Assembly: GCF_000165505.1 (NCBI RefSeq)
Contig: NC_014632.1
Span: forward strand, 1,426,001 to 1,490,000
Direction: 5' to 3'
Length of the DNA: 64,000 nucleotides
Origin: Ilyobacter polytropus DSM 2926
GTDB taxonomy: Bacteria; Fusobacteriota; Fusobacteriia; Fusobacteriales; Fusobacteriaceae
The notes under the pieces were generated by a model. The model was not told the origin of the DNA. It ran no database searches and was given only the letters and a program-made list of their open reading frames with translations. Shown piece after piece: positions 52,410 through 60,938 of the stretch. The position numbers and the translations under genes are program-made. How positions within the stretch are numbered: position 1 is the first letter of the stretch; each line of letters opens with the position of its first letter.

Positions 52410-53408
52410 TTAATTTTTAAATGCGGCTATAAAGGATTCTACCATTATATCTTCATCTCCCTGACCGCTTTTAAATTTATACTCTATTTCCAAAAGTTTA
52501 TTTAGTTTTTCTATTAAAAATTTTTCAGTATAGCTGCTCAGAAGATTAAATTTTAAAAACAACTGATAGGCATGAATACTGCCTCTTCCGTCTCCTTTTA
52601 AAAAATACTTTTTTACCCCTTCATAAACCCTGTCCTTAAAAAGATTATAGGATGTATTATAAGAAAGAACTCCCTTTGCCTGAAGCATTTTTAGTTTTAA
52701 CAAAATATCTAACTCATTTGACAAAATATAGATAAAACTCATATAGTTTTTCTCATGTTTCAGATGATACAGTAAATTTTCTTTATTCCCTGCAAGAAAT
52801 TCATCCACAAGATTTTTCATATGATATTCTCTAGAAAGGCTTATTATTCCCTTTATTTTTTCAAAAGTAAATTTTTCTCCACCTAAAAATAATTTTATCT
52901 TTTCCACTTCCTGCCGAACCTGCATAGAGTCCCGGCCTATCATCTGAAGAAGCTTATCTGCATCATTCTCTTTTATTTCTAGTTCACTGCTCACATAAAA
53001 AACAAGAGACTTCCCATTTTTTCCCTGTCTTGCCTCTATAACTTTAAAATTTTTAGAAATCCTGTCTAGTAACTTTTTTACAACTGGATTTTCAGGCTTC
53101 CCGAAGGCATTTAGAGACTCCTCATAGAGAATTATCACATCTTTGTTCACAATATTATAGTTTTCCATCGCTTTCACAAAATTCTCAGGTTTTTTAAGTA
53201 GTTGAAATCTTTTAAGGACTAAAAGTTCACTCCCTCCAAACATTGAGTTTATTGATATCGCCTGGAGAAAATCTTCCTCCTCCTTTTGTGAGACATCAAA
53301 ATACCTGGGCACAATCCCAGGATCTTTTTTTATTATCTCTTTTTTCATATCTTCATATTTTAATTCCAAGGGATTATCCCCATATATAAAATAGAGCAAA
53401 CCTCTCAC
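52410..53408 (-). CDS. holA: DNA polymerase III delta subunit HolA
   Basis: 332-aa clamp-loader subunit that opens the sliding clamp. It begins LLYFIYGDNPLELKYE (the GD of the HolA family) and continues with 'INSMFGGSELLVLKRFQLLKK' and 'KLLQMIGRDSMQVRQEVEKIKLFLG', as in HolA. The GTG start at 53408 is preceded by GAGG; a TTG at 53399 is possible. It lies after the thiP gene with a 100-nt gap and is probably separately promoted. Confidence 0.86.
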   Translation of the reverse strand: MRGLLYFIYGDNPLELKYEDMKKEIIKKDPGIVPRYFDVSQKEEEDFLQAISINSMFGGSELLVLKRFQLLKKPENFVKAMENYNIVNKDVIILYEESLNAFGKPENPVVKKLLDRISKNFKVIEARQGKNGKSLVFYVSSELEIKENDADKLLQMIGRDSMQVRQEVEKIKLFLGGEKFTFEKIKGIISLSREYHMKNLVDEFLAGNKENLLYHLKHEKNYMSFIYILSNELDILLKLKMLQAKGVLSYNTSYNLFKDRVYEGVKKYFLKGDGRGSIHAYQLFLKFNLLSSYTEKFLIEKLNKLLEIEYKFKSGQGDEDIMVESFIAAFKN

Positions 53409-53508
53409 CTTACCTCACTCTTATTTTTTAAAAAATCTATAAAACATTATACTATAATCCTTATATTTTATAAAGAAAAGGCTTATATTTTATAGTAAAA
53501 CCTCTGTA

Positions 53509-55029
53509 TCAGCTATTCTTCCACTCTCGGTCTCTCAAATACTGTGACAAAATAAATAAACTTATTATTATTATAAGGTTAAGAGCACTTAAAGCAGAAC
53601 TCTCTAGAAATCTCTTATCAGACGCTATAGAATAGTTTACAAGGGACACAACGGGAAAAATATCCCCCACCTGCATCGTATAAGTTATGGTAAATTCTCC
53701 GAAAACAATGGCAAATATCTGTAAAAATATAGATATAAATATATTTTTTAGGATGGGAAATTCTATAAGGAAAAATATATCCCTTTTCCCTGCTCCGTCT
53801 ATTTTTGCTGCTTCCAAAATATCTTTTGGAAACTCTCTTATATACTGATACATAAAAGAGTAGGCAACAGGTATAGAGGTTAGAAAATAGCCTATAACAA
53901 GAAGAATCCAAAGAGGTATATTCCAGATTATATTCATGTAAACAAGGGTTATTGCCAAAAATGCGCTGGAAAATCCAAAAGTTGAAAAGATAATGTAATT
54001 TGTGAATTTTGTATAATTTTTAAGAATGAGATATGTGAATATAAGAGTCAGAGCCGACACTATCCCAGATAAAAACAAAGAGTTTATCAGACCTTTTACC
54101 ACAGGATAATATTCGTTTAATTCAACCGAAAAAAGTGTTGAAAAAGCTTTAAAAGAAATCTTACCTGTATAAAAATTGAAAAAAGCAAAGACAAGTCCTG
54201 TGAAAACAACTGCGTATTCACAAATTAGGTAGATTATACTGTAAGCCTTCGTAAAAAAACTGACTTTTTTTACATCTCCCTCACCTTTGAGCTCATACCC
54301 CTCTATACGTTGTCCCAGGGAATTTACTATAGTCAGAATTCCAAACTGAACCATTCCCAAGGCAAAAGCCTTAGAGAAATCAAAACTTCCCATGAGAGTC
54401 GTAGCTATCTCCACCTCAAGTGTAGAGTAGTTGATTCCTCCTAGAGACAGTATTATGGCAAAAGAAGTAAAACAATATACAAAAACCATGAAAAATGCCC
54501 TGAAAATCTGAGGCATTATAAGAGGCAACTTAATTTTAAAAAAAAGATCCTTTTCACTTATACCTTCTAGTCTTGCAGCTTCTAATATCTCTTTTGGAAT
54601 AGATTTCATCCCCTCCCCGAGATACTTTAAGAATATAGGGGCATTATAGAATACATTGGCTATTATTATAGCCTTGAGAGAATAAAGAACCTGGAATTCC
54701 TTAAAGAATCCCAGGTTAAATATTATTGAAAATGCCACTATAGTAGATATCACAGGAAAAAAGAAAGGAATGAATATAAGACTTTCCAAAAGTCTGCTTA
54801 TTCGGTCTCTTCTATAGGCTATATAATAGGAGGGAACTATAGAAAGAATAAATGACAGAATCACAGATATAGAGGCCTGCTTAAATGAGAAGGCCACCGT
54901 CTTATACGTAGATGCATTAAAAATCTCTGTTAAGTCCTCTAGTCTAAAGAAGTCCCTGGCAAATATAAATATAGGTATTCCCCAGAGAGTCATATAAAAT
55001 AAATTGAGACTCAGCTTCCCCTTCTTCAT
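53509..55029 (-). CDS. thiP: Thiamine-type ABC transporter permease (two fused halves)
   Basis: 506-aa membrane protein made of two permease halves of about 250 residues. Each half has the EAA loop that docks the ATPase: EAARLEGISEKDLFFKIKLP in the first half and 'EAAKIDGAGKRDIFFLIEFP' in the second. ThiP and FbpB share this layout. Its position 10 nt after the thiB gene under a TPP riboswitch supports thiamine transport. No ATPase gene (thiQ) is present next to it; see the finding. Confidence 0.84.
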   Translation of the reverse strand: MKKGKLSLNLFYMTLWGIPIFIFARDFFRLEDLTEIFNASTYKTVAFSFKQASISVILSFILSIVPSYYIAYRRDRISRLLESLIFIPFFFPVISTIVAFSIIFNLGFFKEFQVLYSLKAIIIANVFYNAPIFLKYLGEGMKSIPKEILEAARLEGISEKDLFFKIKLPLIMPQIFRAFFMVFVYCFTSFAIILSLGGINYSTLEVEIATTLMGSFDFSKAFALGMVQFGILTIVNSLGQRIEGYELKGEGDVKKVSFFTKAYSIIYLICEYAVVFTGLVFAFFNFYTGKISFKAFSTLFSVELNEYYPVVKGLINSLFLSGIVSALTLIFTYLILKNYTKFTNYIIFSTFGFSSAFLAITLVYMNIIWNIPLWILLVIGYFLTSIPVAYSFMYQYIREFPKDILEAAKIDGAGKRDIFFLIEFPILKNIFISIFLQIFAIVFGEFTITYTMQVGDIFPVVSLVNYSIASDKRFLESSALSALNLIIIISLFILSQYLRDREWKNS

Positions 55030-55039
55030 AAGTACTCCT

Positions 55040-56005
55040 TTAGTCTTTTAAAATATCTATAAGTTCTTTTTTCCAAGTTTCAAGATTAGCCACAGCATCT
55101 TTTCCACTTATTGTAACTACCTTTTTAGGTACTGGTACATATTTATATTCCTCAGGAAGTTTTACATTAGTCACTGGGAACATATAGTTTTTCTTTGCTG
55201 TAAGTTCCTGGAAATCTTTTTCCAAGATATAGTCCATAAACTTTTTTGATCCTTTTTTTATTTTTTTCTTACTTACAAGGGCTGCCCCTTCTAGATATAC
55301 ATAGCCTCCCTCTTCAGGGATAAAGCTCTTATATTTATTCTGATTTCCGTCCTGATAAAAATAAACACTGCTTGAAGCATATCCGGCCATCATAGGAGCC
55401 TCTTTAGCAGTAAATTTTGCAAAGGCCTCATCCCAGCTTGGTGTTACAGTAAGTATCGATGGTTTTAGATTTTTCCAAAACTCTTTCCACTGATCTCCGT
55501 AAACCGCAATAGTCCAGAGCATAAACTCCTGTCCAGTGAAAGACCTCGGATCCTCTACTAAAAACTGTTTTTCCATTTTAGATATCTCCTCAAATGACTT
55601 GGGAGGATTTTTAAGCATCTGAGCATCATAGTTTATCGCAAGGGCACCATAATCAAATGGTGTCACATACCATTCTTCATCCATGATAAACTCTTCTTTG
55701 GATATGTTTTTATAACTTTTTGGACGGTATTTTGCTGTCAGTCCCTCATTTTTTGCCATCTCAGCACTACTAGGAGTAAGTCCTAAGACTACGTCAGCCC
55801 TTGGATTATTTTTCTCTAGTTTCATCCTAGGTACCAGACCGTTAATGCTGACAAATTTAATTTCAACTCCGGTTTCTTCTTTAAATTTTGATGCGATATC
55901 TCGCTGAATCCACTTCATAGATTCTGGCCCGTAGACTGTTACAACTTCATTTCCGTATGCTGTCATAGCAACCAATACAAAAATAAATGCAAATATTTTT
56001 TTCAT
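55040..56005 (-). CDS. thiB: Thiamine-binding protein ThiB of an ABC transporter
   Basis: 321-aa periplasmic protein with a signal peptide (KKIFAFIFVLVAMTAYG). The mature part has 'VVTVYGPESMKWIQRDIASKF', the 'ADVVLGLTPSSAEMAKN' ligand-binding loop, 'EWYVTPFDYGALAINYD', 'VEDPRSFTGQEFMLWTIAVYGD' and 'TPSWDEAFAKFTAKEAPM', as in thiamine-binding TbpA/ThiB. ATG 56005 follows GGAGG by 5 nt. It is controlled by a TPP riboswitch. thiP follows after 10 nt. Confidence 0.9.
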   Translation of the reverse strand: MKKIFAFIFVLVAMTAYGNEVVTVYGPESMKWIQRDIASKFKEETGVEIKFVSINGLVPRMKLEKNNPRADVVLGLTPSSAEMAKNEGLTAKYRPKSYKNISKEEFIMDEEWYVTPFDYGALAINYDAQMLKNPPKSFEEISKMEKQFLVEDPRSFTGQEFMLWTIAVYGDQWKEFWKNLKPSILTVTPSWDEAFAKFTAKEAPMMAGYASSSVYFYQDGNQNKYKSFIPEEGGYVYLEGAALVSKKKIKKGSKKFMDYILEKDFQELTAKKNYMFPVTNVKLPEEYKYVPVPKKVVTISGKDAVANLETWKKELIDILKD

Positions 56006-56045
56006 AATAACCTCCAATTTTTTTATTCAATTTATAAGTTTTCAT

Positions 56046-56074
56046 AAAAAAACAGACTGCCTCTGGCAGTCCGT
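56046..56074 (-). terminator. Terminator hairpin of the TPP riboswitch
   Basis: GACTGCC-AGA-GGCAGTC followed by T residues, about 40 nt before the thiB start. It lies just 3' of the aptamer and can end transcription when TPP binds. Confidence 0.85.
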
Positions 56075-56093
56075 CAAATTTACTAATAAAATT

Positions 56094-56172
56094 TGCTTCC
56101 TACGCTGGCATTATCCAGATCAGGTTTATCGGTCGAGATATCATATCTCCTCTCAGCCTTTTCAGCTCCCGA
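56094..56172 (-). promoter_or_regulatory. TPP riboswitch (THI element)
   Basis: The minus-strand leader contains GGGAGCTGAAAAGGCTGAGAGGAG, split here as GGGAGC, CTGAGAGGA, then GACCGATAAACCTGATCTGG and ATAATGCCAGCGTAGGAAG, which are the conserved segments of the THI box. It is followed by the terminator at 56046-56074, giving TPP-dependent premature termination of thiB-thiP. Confidence 0.95.
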
Positions 56173-56250
56173 ATTATTTATTGTATATAATGGAGTATAG
56201 CAAGATAAGGATAATAATGTCAATATATTAACTACATGGGAAAATTATAA

Positions 56251-56284
56251 TAAATTAAAACGAGGCTTTTAAAAGCCTCGTTTT
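56251..56284 (-). terminator. Rho-independent terminator of the FtsZ-like gene
   Basis: AAAACGAGGCTTTT pairs with AAAAGCCTCGTTTT in a perfect stem; T-rich sequence follows on the minus strand, just after the stop codon at 56286. Confidence 0.85.
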
Positions 56285-56285
56285 C

Positions 56286-57221
56286 TCAAAGAGATTTAAT
56301 TTTTGTTCCGATAACTGCTATTTCAATATCACTTTCTAATTCCTCGTCTATAATAACTCCTAAAATTATATTTTCAGGTTCTATTATTAAGAGCTTGTTG
56401 ATGGCCATCTGGACTTCAGCAAGTTTGTCTAGAGGAAGGTTATCTCCACTGGCAATATTTATTAGGAGTTGCTGAGCTCCTTTTATCTCTCCCTCTATAA
56501 GAGGGCTGGCAAGAGCAGCTTCTAGTATAGGGGCTATACTCCCCTTTCCTCTTCCAAAGCCTATCATTGCCTCTCCTGCATTTTTCAAAACAGCTTTTAT
56601 ATCTGCAAAATCAAGATTTATAAGTCCGTTTTTAAAAATTATATCTTTTATATTTTTGACAGAATTTTTCAGTATTTTATCAGCCTCTTTAAAAGCATTT
56701 TGAAGAGTTATGTTTACATTAGGAAGCCTGAGAAGATTGTCATTTGAAATAACAATATAAGAATCAACATAAGGCTTTAAATGCTCTAGAGTATCCTGAG
56801 CAGTAAGTTTTTTCATACGCCCTTCAAAAGAAAAAGGTTTAGTCACAATTGCCACTGTCAGTATATCGAGCTTATGTGCAAGCTCGGCTATCCTAAGCAC
56901 AGCACCACTTCCAGTTCCTCCACCCATTCCAGATACTATAAAAAGCATATCTGTATCCTTTAAAAGCTCCTTTATGGTTCCATCTTCTTCCTTTGCACAA
57001 AGATAACCCTTTTGGTAATCTCCTCCTGTACCTAGTCCAAAAGTTATCTTGCTTCCGAGCTGTATCTTCACAGGAGAAAGAGATGTATTCAATTTTCCTA
57101 TATTTGTATCTGCAGCTATATATTCTACTCCTTCTACTCCACTTTCAATCATGTCGTTTAAGGCATTTATCCCTGCACCTCCGACTCCAAAAACCTTCAT
57201 AGAAAATTTAAAATCCCCCAT
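56286..57221 (-). CDS. FtsZ-family protein without C-terminal linker or tail peptide
   Basis: 311-aa tubulin-like GTPase. It has KVFGVGGAGINALNDMIESG at the start, the tubulin loop GGGTGSG (100-106; FtsZ usually GGGTGTG), 'TKPFSFEGRM', and the T7 loop NLDFAD (202-207) whose two aspartates would stimulate GTP hydrolysis in the next subunit. The protein ends just after the globular part; FtsZ normally continues through a linker to a conserved peptide that binds FtsA and ZipA, which is missing. ATG 57221 follows GGGGAG by 9 nt; ATG 57239 is an alternative. Whether another ftsZ exists outside the window is unknown. Confidence 0.82.
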   Translation of the reverse strand: MGDFKFSMKVFGVGGAGINALNDMIESGVEGVEYIAADTNIGKLNTSLSPVKIQLGSKITFGLGTGGDYQKGYLCAKEEDGTIKELLKDTDMLFIVSGMGGGTGSGAVLRIAELAHKLDILTVAIVTKPFSFEGRMKKLTAQDTLEHLKPYVDSYIVISNDNLLRLPNVNITLQNAFKEADKILKNSVKNIKDIIFKNGLINLDFADIKAVLKNAGEAMIGFGRGKGSIAPILEAALASPLIEGEIKGAQQLLINIASGDNLPLDKLAEVQMAINKLLIIEPENIILGVIIDEELESDIEIAVIGTKIKSL

Positions 57222-57369
57222 AATTTTCACTCCCCGCATAAATAACTTTCATTATTAAGCTATATTAGATGAAATTTTATCTTTCCTTGTCTGAGTCTGT
57301 ATTTTATTATAATATTTTTATGATTTTTTATTATGGAAAAGTTTTTTAGCTTATAACTTTCGTTAAAAG

Positions 57370-57726
57370 TTAATGTTTAAGGTGATTTATTCCCTGGGCC
57401 AATATTGTTCGCACATGATCATCGTCTAAAGAATAATAAACAGTCTTTCCGTCTTTTCTATTCTTTACAACTCTCAGCTGTCTCAAGACTCTCAACTGAT
57501 GGGACACAGATGAATGAGTCATATTGAGAACATTTGCGATATCACACACGCACATCTCCTCTTCTAAAAGCATTGATACTATTTTCAGTCTTGTACTATC
57601 TGAAAAAGCTTTAAAGAAATCTGCTACATTTTGTATTAACTCATCACTTTTAAGATTCTTTTTTACTTTTTCAACTACGTCTTTATGTATAGTTATACAA
57701 TCACATGTTTCTATGTTTCTACCCAT
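57370..57726 (-). CDS. ArsR-family metal-responsive repressor (CadC-like)
   Basis: 118-aa winged-helix repressor. The N-terminus has CDC (Cys8, Cys10) and helix 3 has ECVCD (Cys59, Cys61, Asp62), forming a CadC-type alpha3N site; the C-terminal helix has DDDH (H104) with His115 and His118, a possible alpha5 zinc site. The DNA-binding helix is NMTHSSVSHQLRVL. It probably controls the metal ATPase at 50039, whose promoter bears an ArsR operator; no such operator is seen before this gene. It lies 9 nt after the small membrane protein gene. Confidence 0.88.
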   Translation of the reverse strand: MGRNIETCDCITIHKDVVEKVKKNLKSDELIQNVADFFKAFSDSTRLKIVSMLLEEEMCVCDIANVLNMTHSSVSHQLRVLRQLRVVKNRKDGKTVYYSLDDDHVRTILAQGINHLKH

Positions 57727-57735
57727 TTTACCCCC

Positions 57736-58230
57736 TTAATCTCTTATGATCTCAAATTTATTTCCCAGTTTTTTTCTCAAAAGAGCTGCAAAATTTATCT
57801 TATTTTTCATTATAAGAGGTATTATAACCTTTACTTTATCCTTTGTTATTATCTCTACACAAGTTTGGAGCTTTTTACCTCCAGGGGCTACCATTTTAGA
57901 CATTATACAACTTTCTATCTCATCCAAAGATATATTCGTCTTTTTATTTTTTAAACTATTTTTTTGAAAATCCAAAGAAATTTTATAAGAAAAAGCCAGC
58001 CATAGATGCCCCAGACCCAAAATTAGAAGTACAATACCAAATATAATATATCCGATTTTCATTCCTTGGGTATAGCCTAGAGCAAATTGATAAGCCCCTA
58101 AAAGCACCAAAGGGATTCCTGTCCCTAACCAAACAACTATTTTTTTCATTTCCAATCCAAAACTGTATTTACCATCTAATGGCAGATCTTTTTTTTCAAC
58201 TTTTTTTATAAAATCATCAAAAAATATCAT
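57736..58230 (-). CDS. Membrane protein with two helices and a PH-like tail
   Basis: 164-aa protein of unknown function. Two hydrophobic helices lie at about 32-51 and 59-82 (VVWLGTGIPLVLLGAYQFAL; GYIIFGIVLLILGLGHLWLAF). The C-terminal 80 residues are rich in Lys and beta-prone, with NISLDEIESCIMSKMV and 'VEIITKDKVKVIIPL', resembling small PH-like bacterial membrane proteins. It is the first gene of a pair with the CadC-like repressor, 9 nt apart, so it may relate to metal stress, but there is no direct evidence. Confidence 0.58.
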   Translation of the reverse strand: MIFFDDFIKKVEKKDLPLDGKYSFGLEMKKIVVWLGTGIPLVLLGAYQFALGYTQGMKIGYIIFGIVLLILGLGHLWLAFSYKISLDFQKNSLKNKKTNISLDEIESCIMSKMVAPGGKKLQTCVEIITKDKVKVIIPLIMKNKINFAALLRKKLGNKFEIIRD

Positions 58231-58287
58231 AATATTCCCCCATTTTTTTATTATTTCGAAATAGTTTCAAGATTTCTTATTTATAAA

Positions 58288-58313
58288 AGAAAAACAGCAA
58301 GGAAACCTTGCTG
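58288..58313 (-). terminator. Rho-independent terminator of the division/wall gene run
   Basis: CAGCAAGG pairs with CCTTGCTG around TTT, then TTTTTCTTTT on the minus strand; it begins directly after the glpX stop. Confidence 0.88.
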
Positions 58314-59360
58314 CTATCTGATTAATCCCTTTATGTCCTCATCTTTGTAGTCTAAGTTATGTACAGAATTGATATATCTGATAGTTTTAGTTTTTCCTCT
58401 TACAAGAAGAGTCTGAGTTCTAGCTATAGGACCTTTTTTCTTAACACCTTCTAAAAGATCTCCTCCTGTTATACCTGTAGCAGAAAAAATAACTTCATCA
58501 TCTTTTACTAGGTCGTTTATTCTCATGACCTTAGTTATATCTATTCCCATATCTTGACATCTGGTTTTTTCATAATTAGATATTTTATCATTTTCAAGAG
58601 ATATTCCTTTAACCTCACTTCTAAGCTTTAGTTTGGCATTCATATCTCCGCCTAAAGCTTTTATAACAGCTGCAGAGATTACTCCTTCAGGAGCTCCCCC
58701 TATACCATAGAGCATATCCACGTCAGAATCAACTACAGCCGAGAGAATTGATCCAGCAACGTCTCCATCAGGAAGAGCATAGATTCTCAATCCCATATCC
58801 TGAAGATCTTTTATTACCTGGCTGTGCCTAGGTTTATCAAGAACAACCATTGTCATATCATTCAATTCTTTTTTTAAGGCTTTTGCAACATTTTTTACAT
58901 TTTCAACTAAAGGCTTCTCTAGATCGATTACCCCTTTTGCTTCAGGACCAACTATAAGTTTTTCCATATACATGTCAGGAGCTTTTAAAAAACTTCCCTT
59001 GTTTCCTACAGCGAGTACTGCTATGGCATTTGGCTGTCCCTGAGCAGTCATTCTAGTCCCTTCTACAGGGTCTACCGCTATATCTACTTCAGTTAAATAA
59101 CACAGTTCTTCTTCTGACAGCGTCTCTGAGTTATTAAGTTTCCCGACTTTTTCTCCTATATAAAGCATAGGAGCTTCATCAATTTCTCCTTCACCAATAA
59201 CTATCTCACCTTTTATAGATAGCTTATTTAGCATGCTTCTCATAGCATCTACAGCTGCCTGATCGGCTCCTTCTTTATCTCCTTTACCTACCCATTTATA
59301 GGCTGCGAGAGCGGCTGCCTCTGTTACTCTGGCAAATTCTAATGCTAATTCTCTTTTCAT
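58314..59360 (-). CDS. glpX: Fructose-1,6-bisphosphatase, class II (GlpX)
   Basis: 348-aa Mn-dependent phosphatase of gluconeogenesis. It has AAYKWVGKGDKEGADQAAVDAM split at the start, IGEGEIDEAPMLYIG, VDPVEGTRMTAQGQPNA, 'LDKPRHSQVI', and 'LYGIGGAPEGVISAAVIKALGG', all class II residues. It is about 15-25 residues longer than most GlpX. It is the last gene of the mreC-ftsB run and ends at a terminator. Confidence 0.95.
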   Translation of the reverse strand: MKRELALEFARVTEAAALAAYKWVGKGDKEGADQAAVDAMRSMLNKLSIKGEIVIGEGEIDEAPMLYIGEKVGKLNNSETLSEEELCYLTEVDIAVDPVEGTRMTAQGQPNAIAVLAVGNKGSFLKAPDMYMEKLIVGPEAKGVIDLEKPLVENVKNVAKALKKELNDMTMVVLDKPRHSQVIKDLQDMGLRIYALPDGDVAGSILSAVVDSDVDMLYGIGGAPEGVISAAVIKALGGDMNAKLKLRSEVKGISLENDKISNYEKTRCQDMGIDITKVMRINDLVKDDEVIFSATGITGGDLLEGVKKKGPIARTQTLLVRGKTKTIRYINSVHNLDYKDEDIKGLIR

Positions 59361-59369
59361 TCTATCCTC

Positions 59370-59654
59370 CTAGTCGGTCAATCTATAAATGACCTCACCT
59401 TTTTTTCTCATTTGAAGCTTCTCTCTTGATATTTTTTCTATATAATAAGGATCATCTAGTTTTTCTATATCCTGATCCAGCTCCATTATGTTTATTTTAA
59501 CATTTTCATGAATTAAATTTAAGTCTTTTTTTTCTTTAATAAGCTTATTGAGTTTTACATGGCTTCTATATATTTTCGGAAGAAAGTATTGTAAAAAAAC
59601 TAAAAATACAAGAGTAACAAATAACTCCCTTTTGTTTTTAATATTTATTTTCAT
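59370..59654 (-). CDS. FtsB/DivIC-like septum formation protein
   Basis: 94-aa protein with a short cytoplasmic start, a membrane helix (about 11-26: FVTLVFLVFLQYFLP) and an extracytoplasmic coiled coil (about 30-65, KLNKLIKEKKDLNLIHENV) ending in the FtsB/DivIC block DDPYYIEKISREKLQMRKKGEVIYRL. FtsB-type proteins bind FtsL and FtsQ in the divisome. It sits between DUF368 and glpX genes. Confidence 0.82.
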   Translation of the reverse strand: MKINIKNKRELFVTLVFLVFLQYFLPKIYRSHVKLNKLIKEKKDLNLIHENVKINIMELDQDIEKLDDPYYIEKISREKLQMRKKGEVIYRLTD

Positions 59655-59657
59655 AAA

Positions 59658-60491
59658 TTACCTCTTTATTTTTATATTTCTTACTCGAGTCACAATAAAA
59701 ATACCCGTACAAAAGACAACCATATCCAAAACTATATTCGATATATTTAAAGTCACTCCAGGCCACATTTCTAAAAGAGACAAAGTGACAATACCAAGAA
59801 TAAAATACAGAGTCTCATCCTTATGTCTTTTTAAGAATTTATCCATCACCTTTGCAAAAATAAATATACCAACAGCTGCTCCTACAGCAAACATACCCAT
59901 AGGAAAAATTTTAAAATTATTTATAAATCCAAGGACATTATAATATTCCCCTAATATCATAAGTATAAGAGAACCTGATATACCAGGAATTACCATAGTT
60001 CCCCCGGCTATTATCCCACATAAAAACAATTTAATAATATAGAAACTAGATATAGTCCCGTCTATTCCGTCAACAGCCGAAACTTTAATAAAACTTTGAT
60101 AAAAAAACAGTACCAGGGGAATAAGTCCTCCAATTAAAAATAGTATAACCTCATTTTTCTTAGGATGTATTTTATCCTTATGATGCATAATAGCAGGCAA
60201 AGATGCTATTATTACCCCTAGGAAAAAAAAGCTCGTTCCTTCATAATGATTTTTAAACAGAAATTCTATCAGTTTAGCGAAAATAAGTATTCCTACCCCT
60301 GCACCAATCATTATTTGAGAAAGAAATATTATATATTCCACTTTTTTCTTACGGGTAACATTAAAAAATTCGCCTATAGATTCTGTTAATTTTTCGTATA
60401 TACCTAAAATAAGTGCCAATGTTCCCCCTGATATTCCGGGAATAACATTGGCAACTCCTATCACTGCACCTTTTATTACATTTTTAAACAT
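59658..60491 (-). CDS. DUF368 membrane protein
   Basis: 277-aa membrane protein with about eight helices. It has the DUF368 signatures GVANVIPGISGGTLALILGIYEKL at the start and 'GGTMVIPGISGSLILMILGEYYNV' later, an internal repeat. DUF368 proteins have been linked in the literature to undecaprenyl-phosphate recycling, which would fit with the wall genes here; I state this as recalled family knowledge. The aroQ gene is 1 nt upstream. Confidence 0.86.
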   Translation of the reverse strand: MFKNVIKGAVIGVANVIPGISGGTLALILGIYEKLTESIGEFFNVTRKKKVEYIIFLSQIMIGAGVGILIFAKLIEFLFKNHYEGTSFFFLGVIIASLPAIMHHKDKIHPKKNEVILFLIGGLIPLVLFFYQSFIKVSAVDGIDGTISSFYIIKLFLCGIIAGGTMVIPGISGSLILMILGEYYNVLGFINNFKIFPMGMFAVGAAVGIFIFAKVMDKFLKRHKDETLYFILGIVTLSLLEMWPGVTLNISNIVLDMVVFCTGIFIVTRVRNIKIKR

Positions 60492-60492
60492 A

Positions 60493-60930
60493 TTATTTCA
60501 CACAACTTTCTTTTATGTAGTCCAAAGCCATTATATAGCCATAGTATGAAAATCCAGCTATCTGTCCAACAGCAATATCAGCTATTACAGACTTCCTTCT
60601 AAATTCTTCCCTGCTGTGGACATTAGAAAGATGAACCTCTATAGTTTTTATTCCAGTAGCCAAAATAGCATCCCTTATAGCGATGCTGTAATGTGTAAAG
60701 GCAGCTGGATTGATGACAAGATAGTCGCTATTTTGAAAGTGGCTCTGTATTTTATCCACTATCTCACCTTCATGGTTTGATTGAAATATCTCTATTTCAA
60801 AGTCGTGCTCAGAAGCTCTATCTTTAATTTTTTTATTTATATCTTCTAGGGTCAGACTTCCGTATATTTTAGGCTCTCTAGTCCCCAAAAAATTCAAATT
60901 TACCCCGTGAATCACCAATATCTTAAGCAT
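60493..60930 (-). CDS. aroQ: 3-dehydroquinate dehydratase, type II
   Basis: 145-aa dodecameric enzyme of the shikimate pathway. It begins ILVIHGVNLNFLGTREPKIYGS (with the catalytic Arg and Tyr), then 'FQSNHEGEIVDKI', INPAAFTHYSIAIRDAI, and 'EVHLSNVHSREEFRRKSVI' and GFSYYGYIMAL near the C-terminus. All active-site residues are present. The rest of the pathway is not in the window. Confidence 0.96.
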   Translation of the reverse strand: MLKILVIHGVNLNFLGTREPKIYGSLTLEDINKKIKDRASEHDFEIEIFQSNHEGEIVDKIQSHFQNSDYLVINPAAFTHYSIAIRDAILATGIKTIEVHLSNVHSREEFRRKSVIADIAVGQIAGFSYYGYIMALDYIKESCVK

Positions 60931-60938
60931 TTAAAAAC

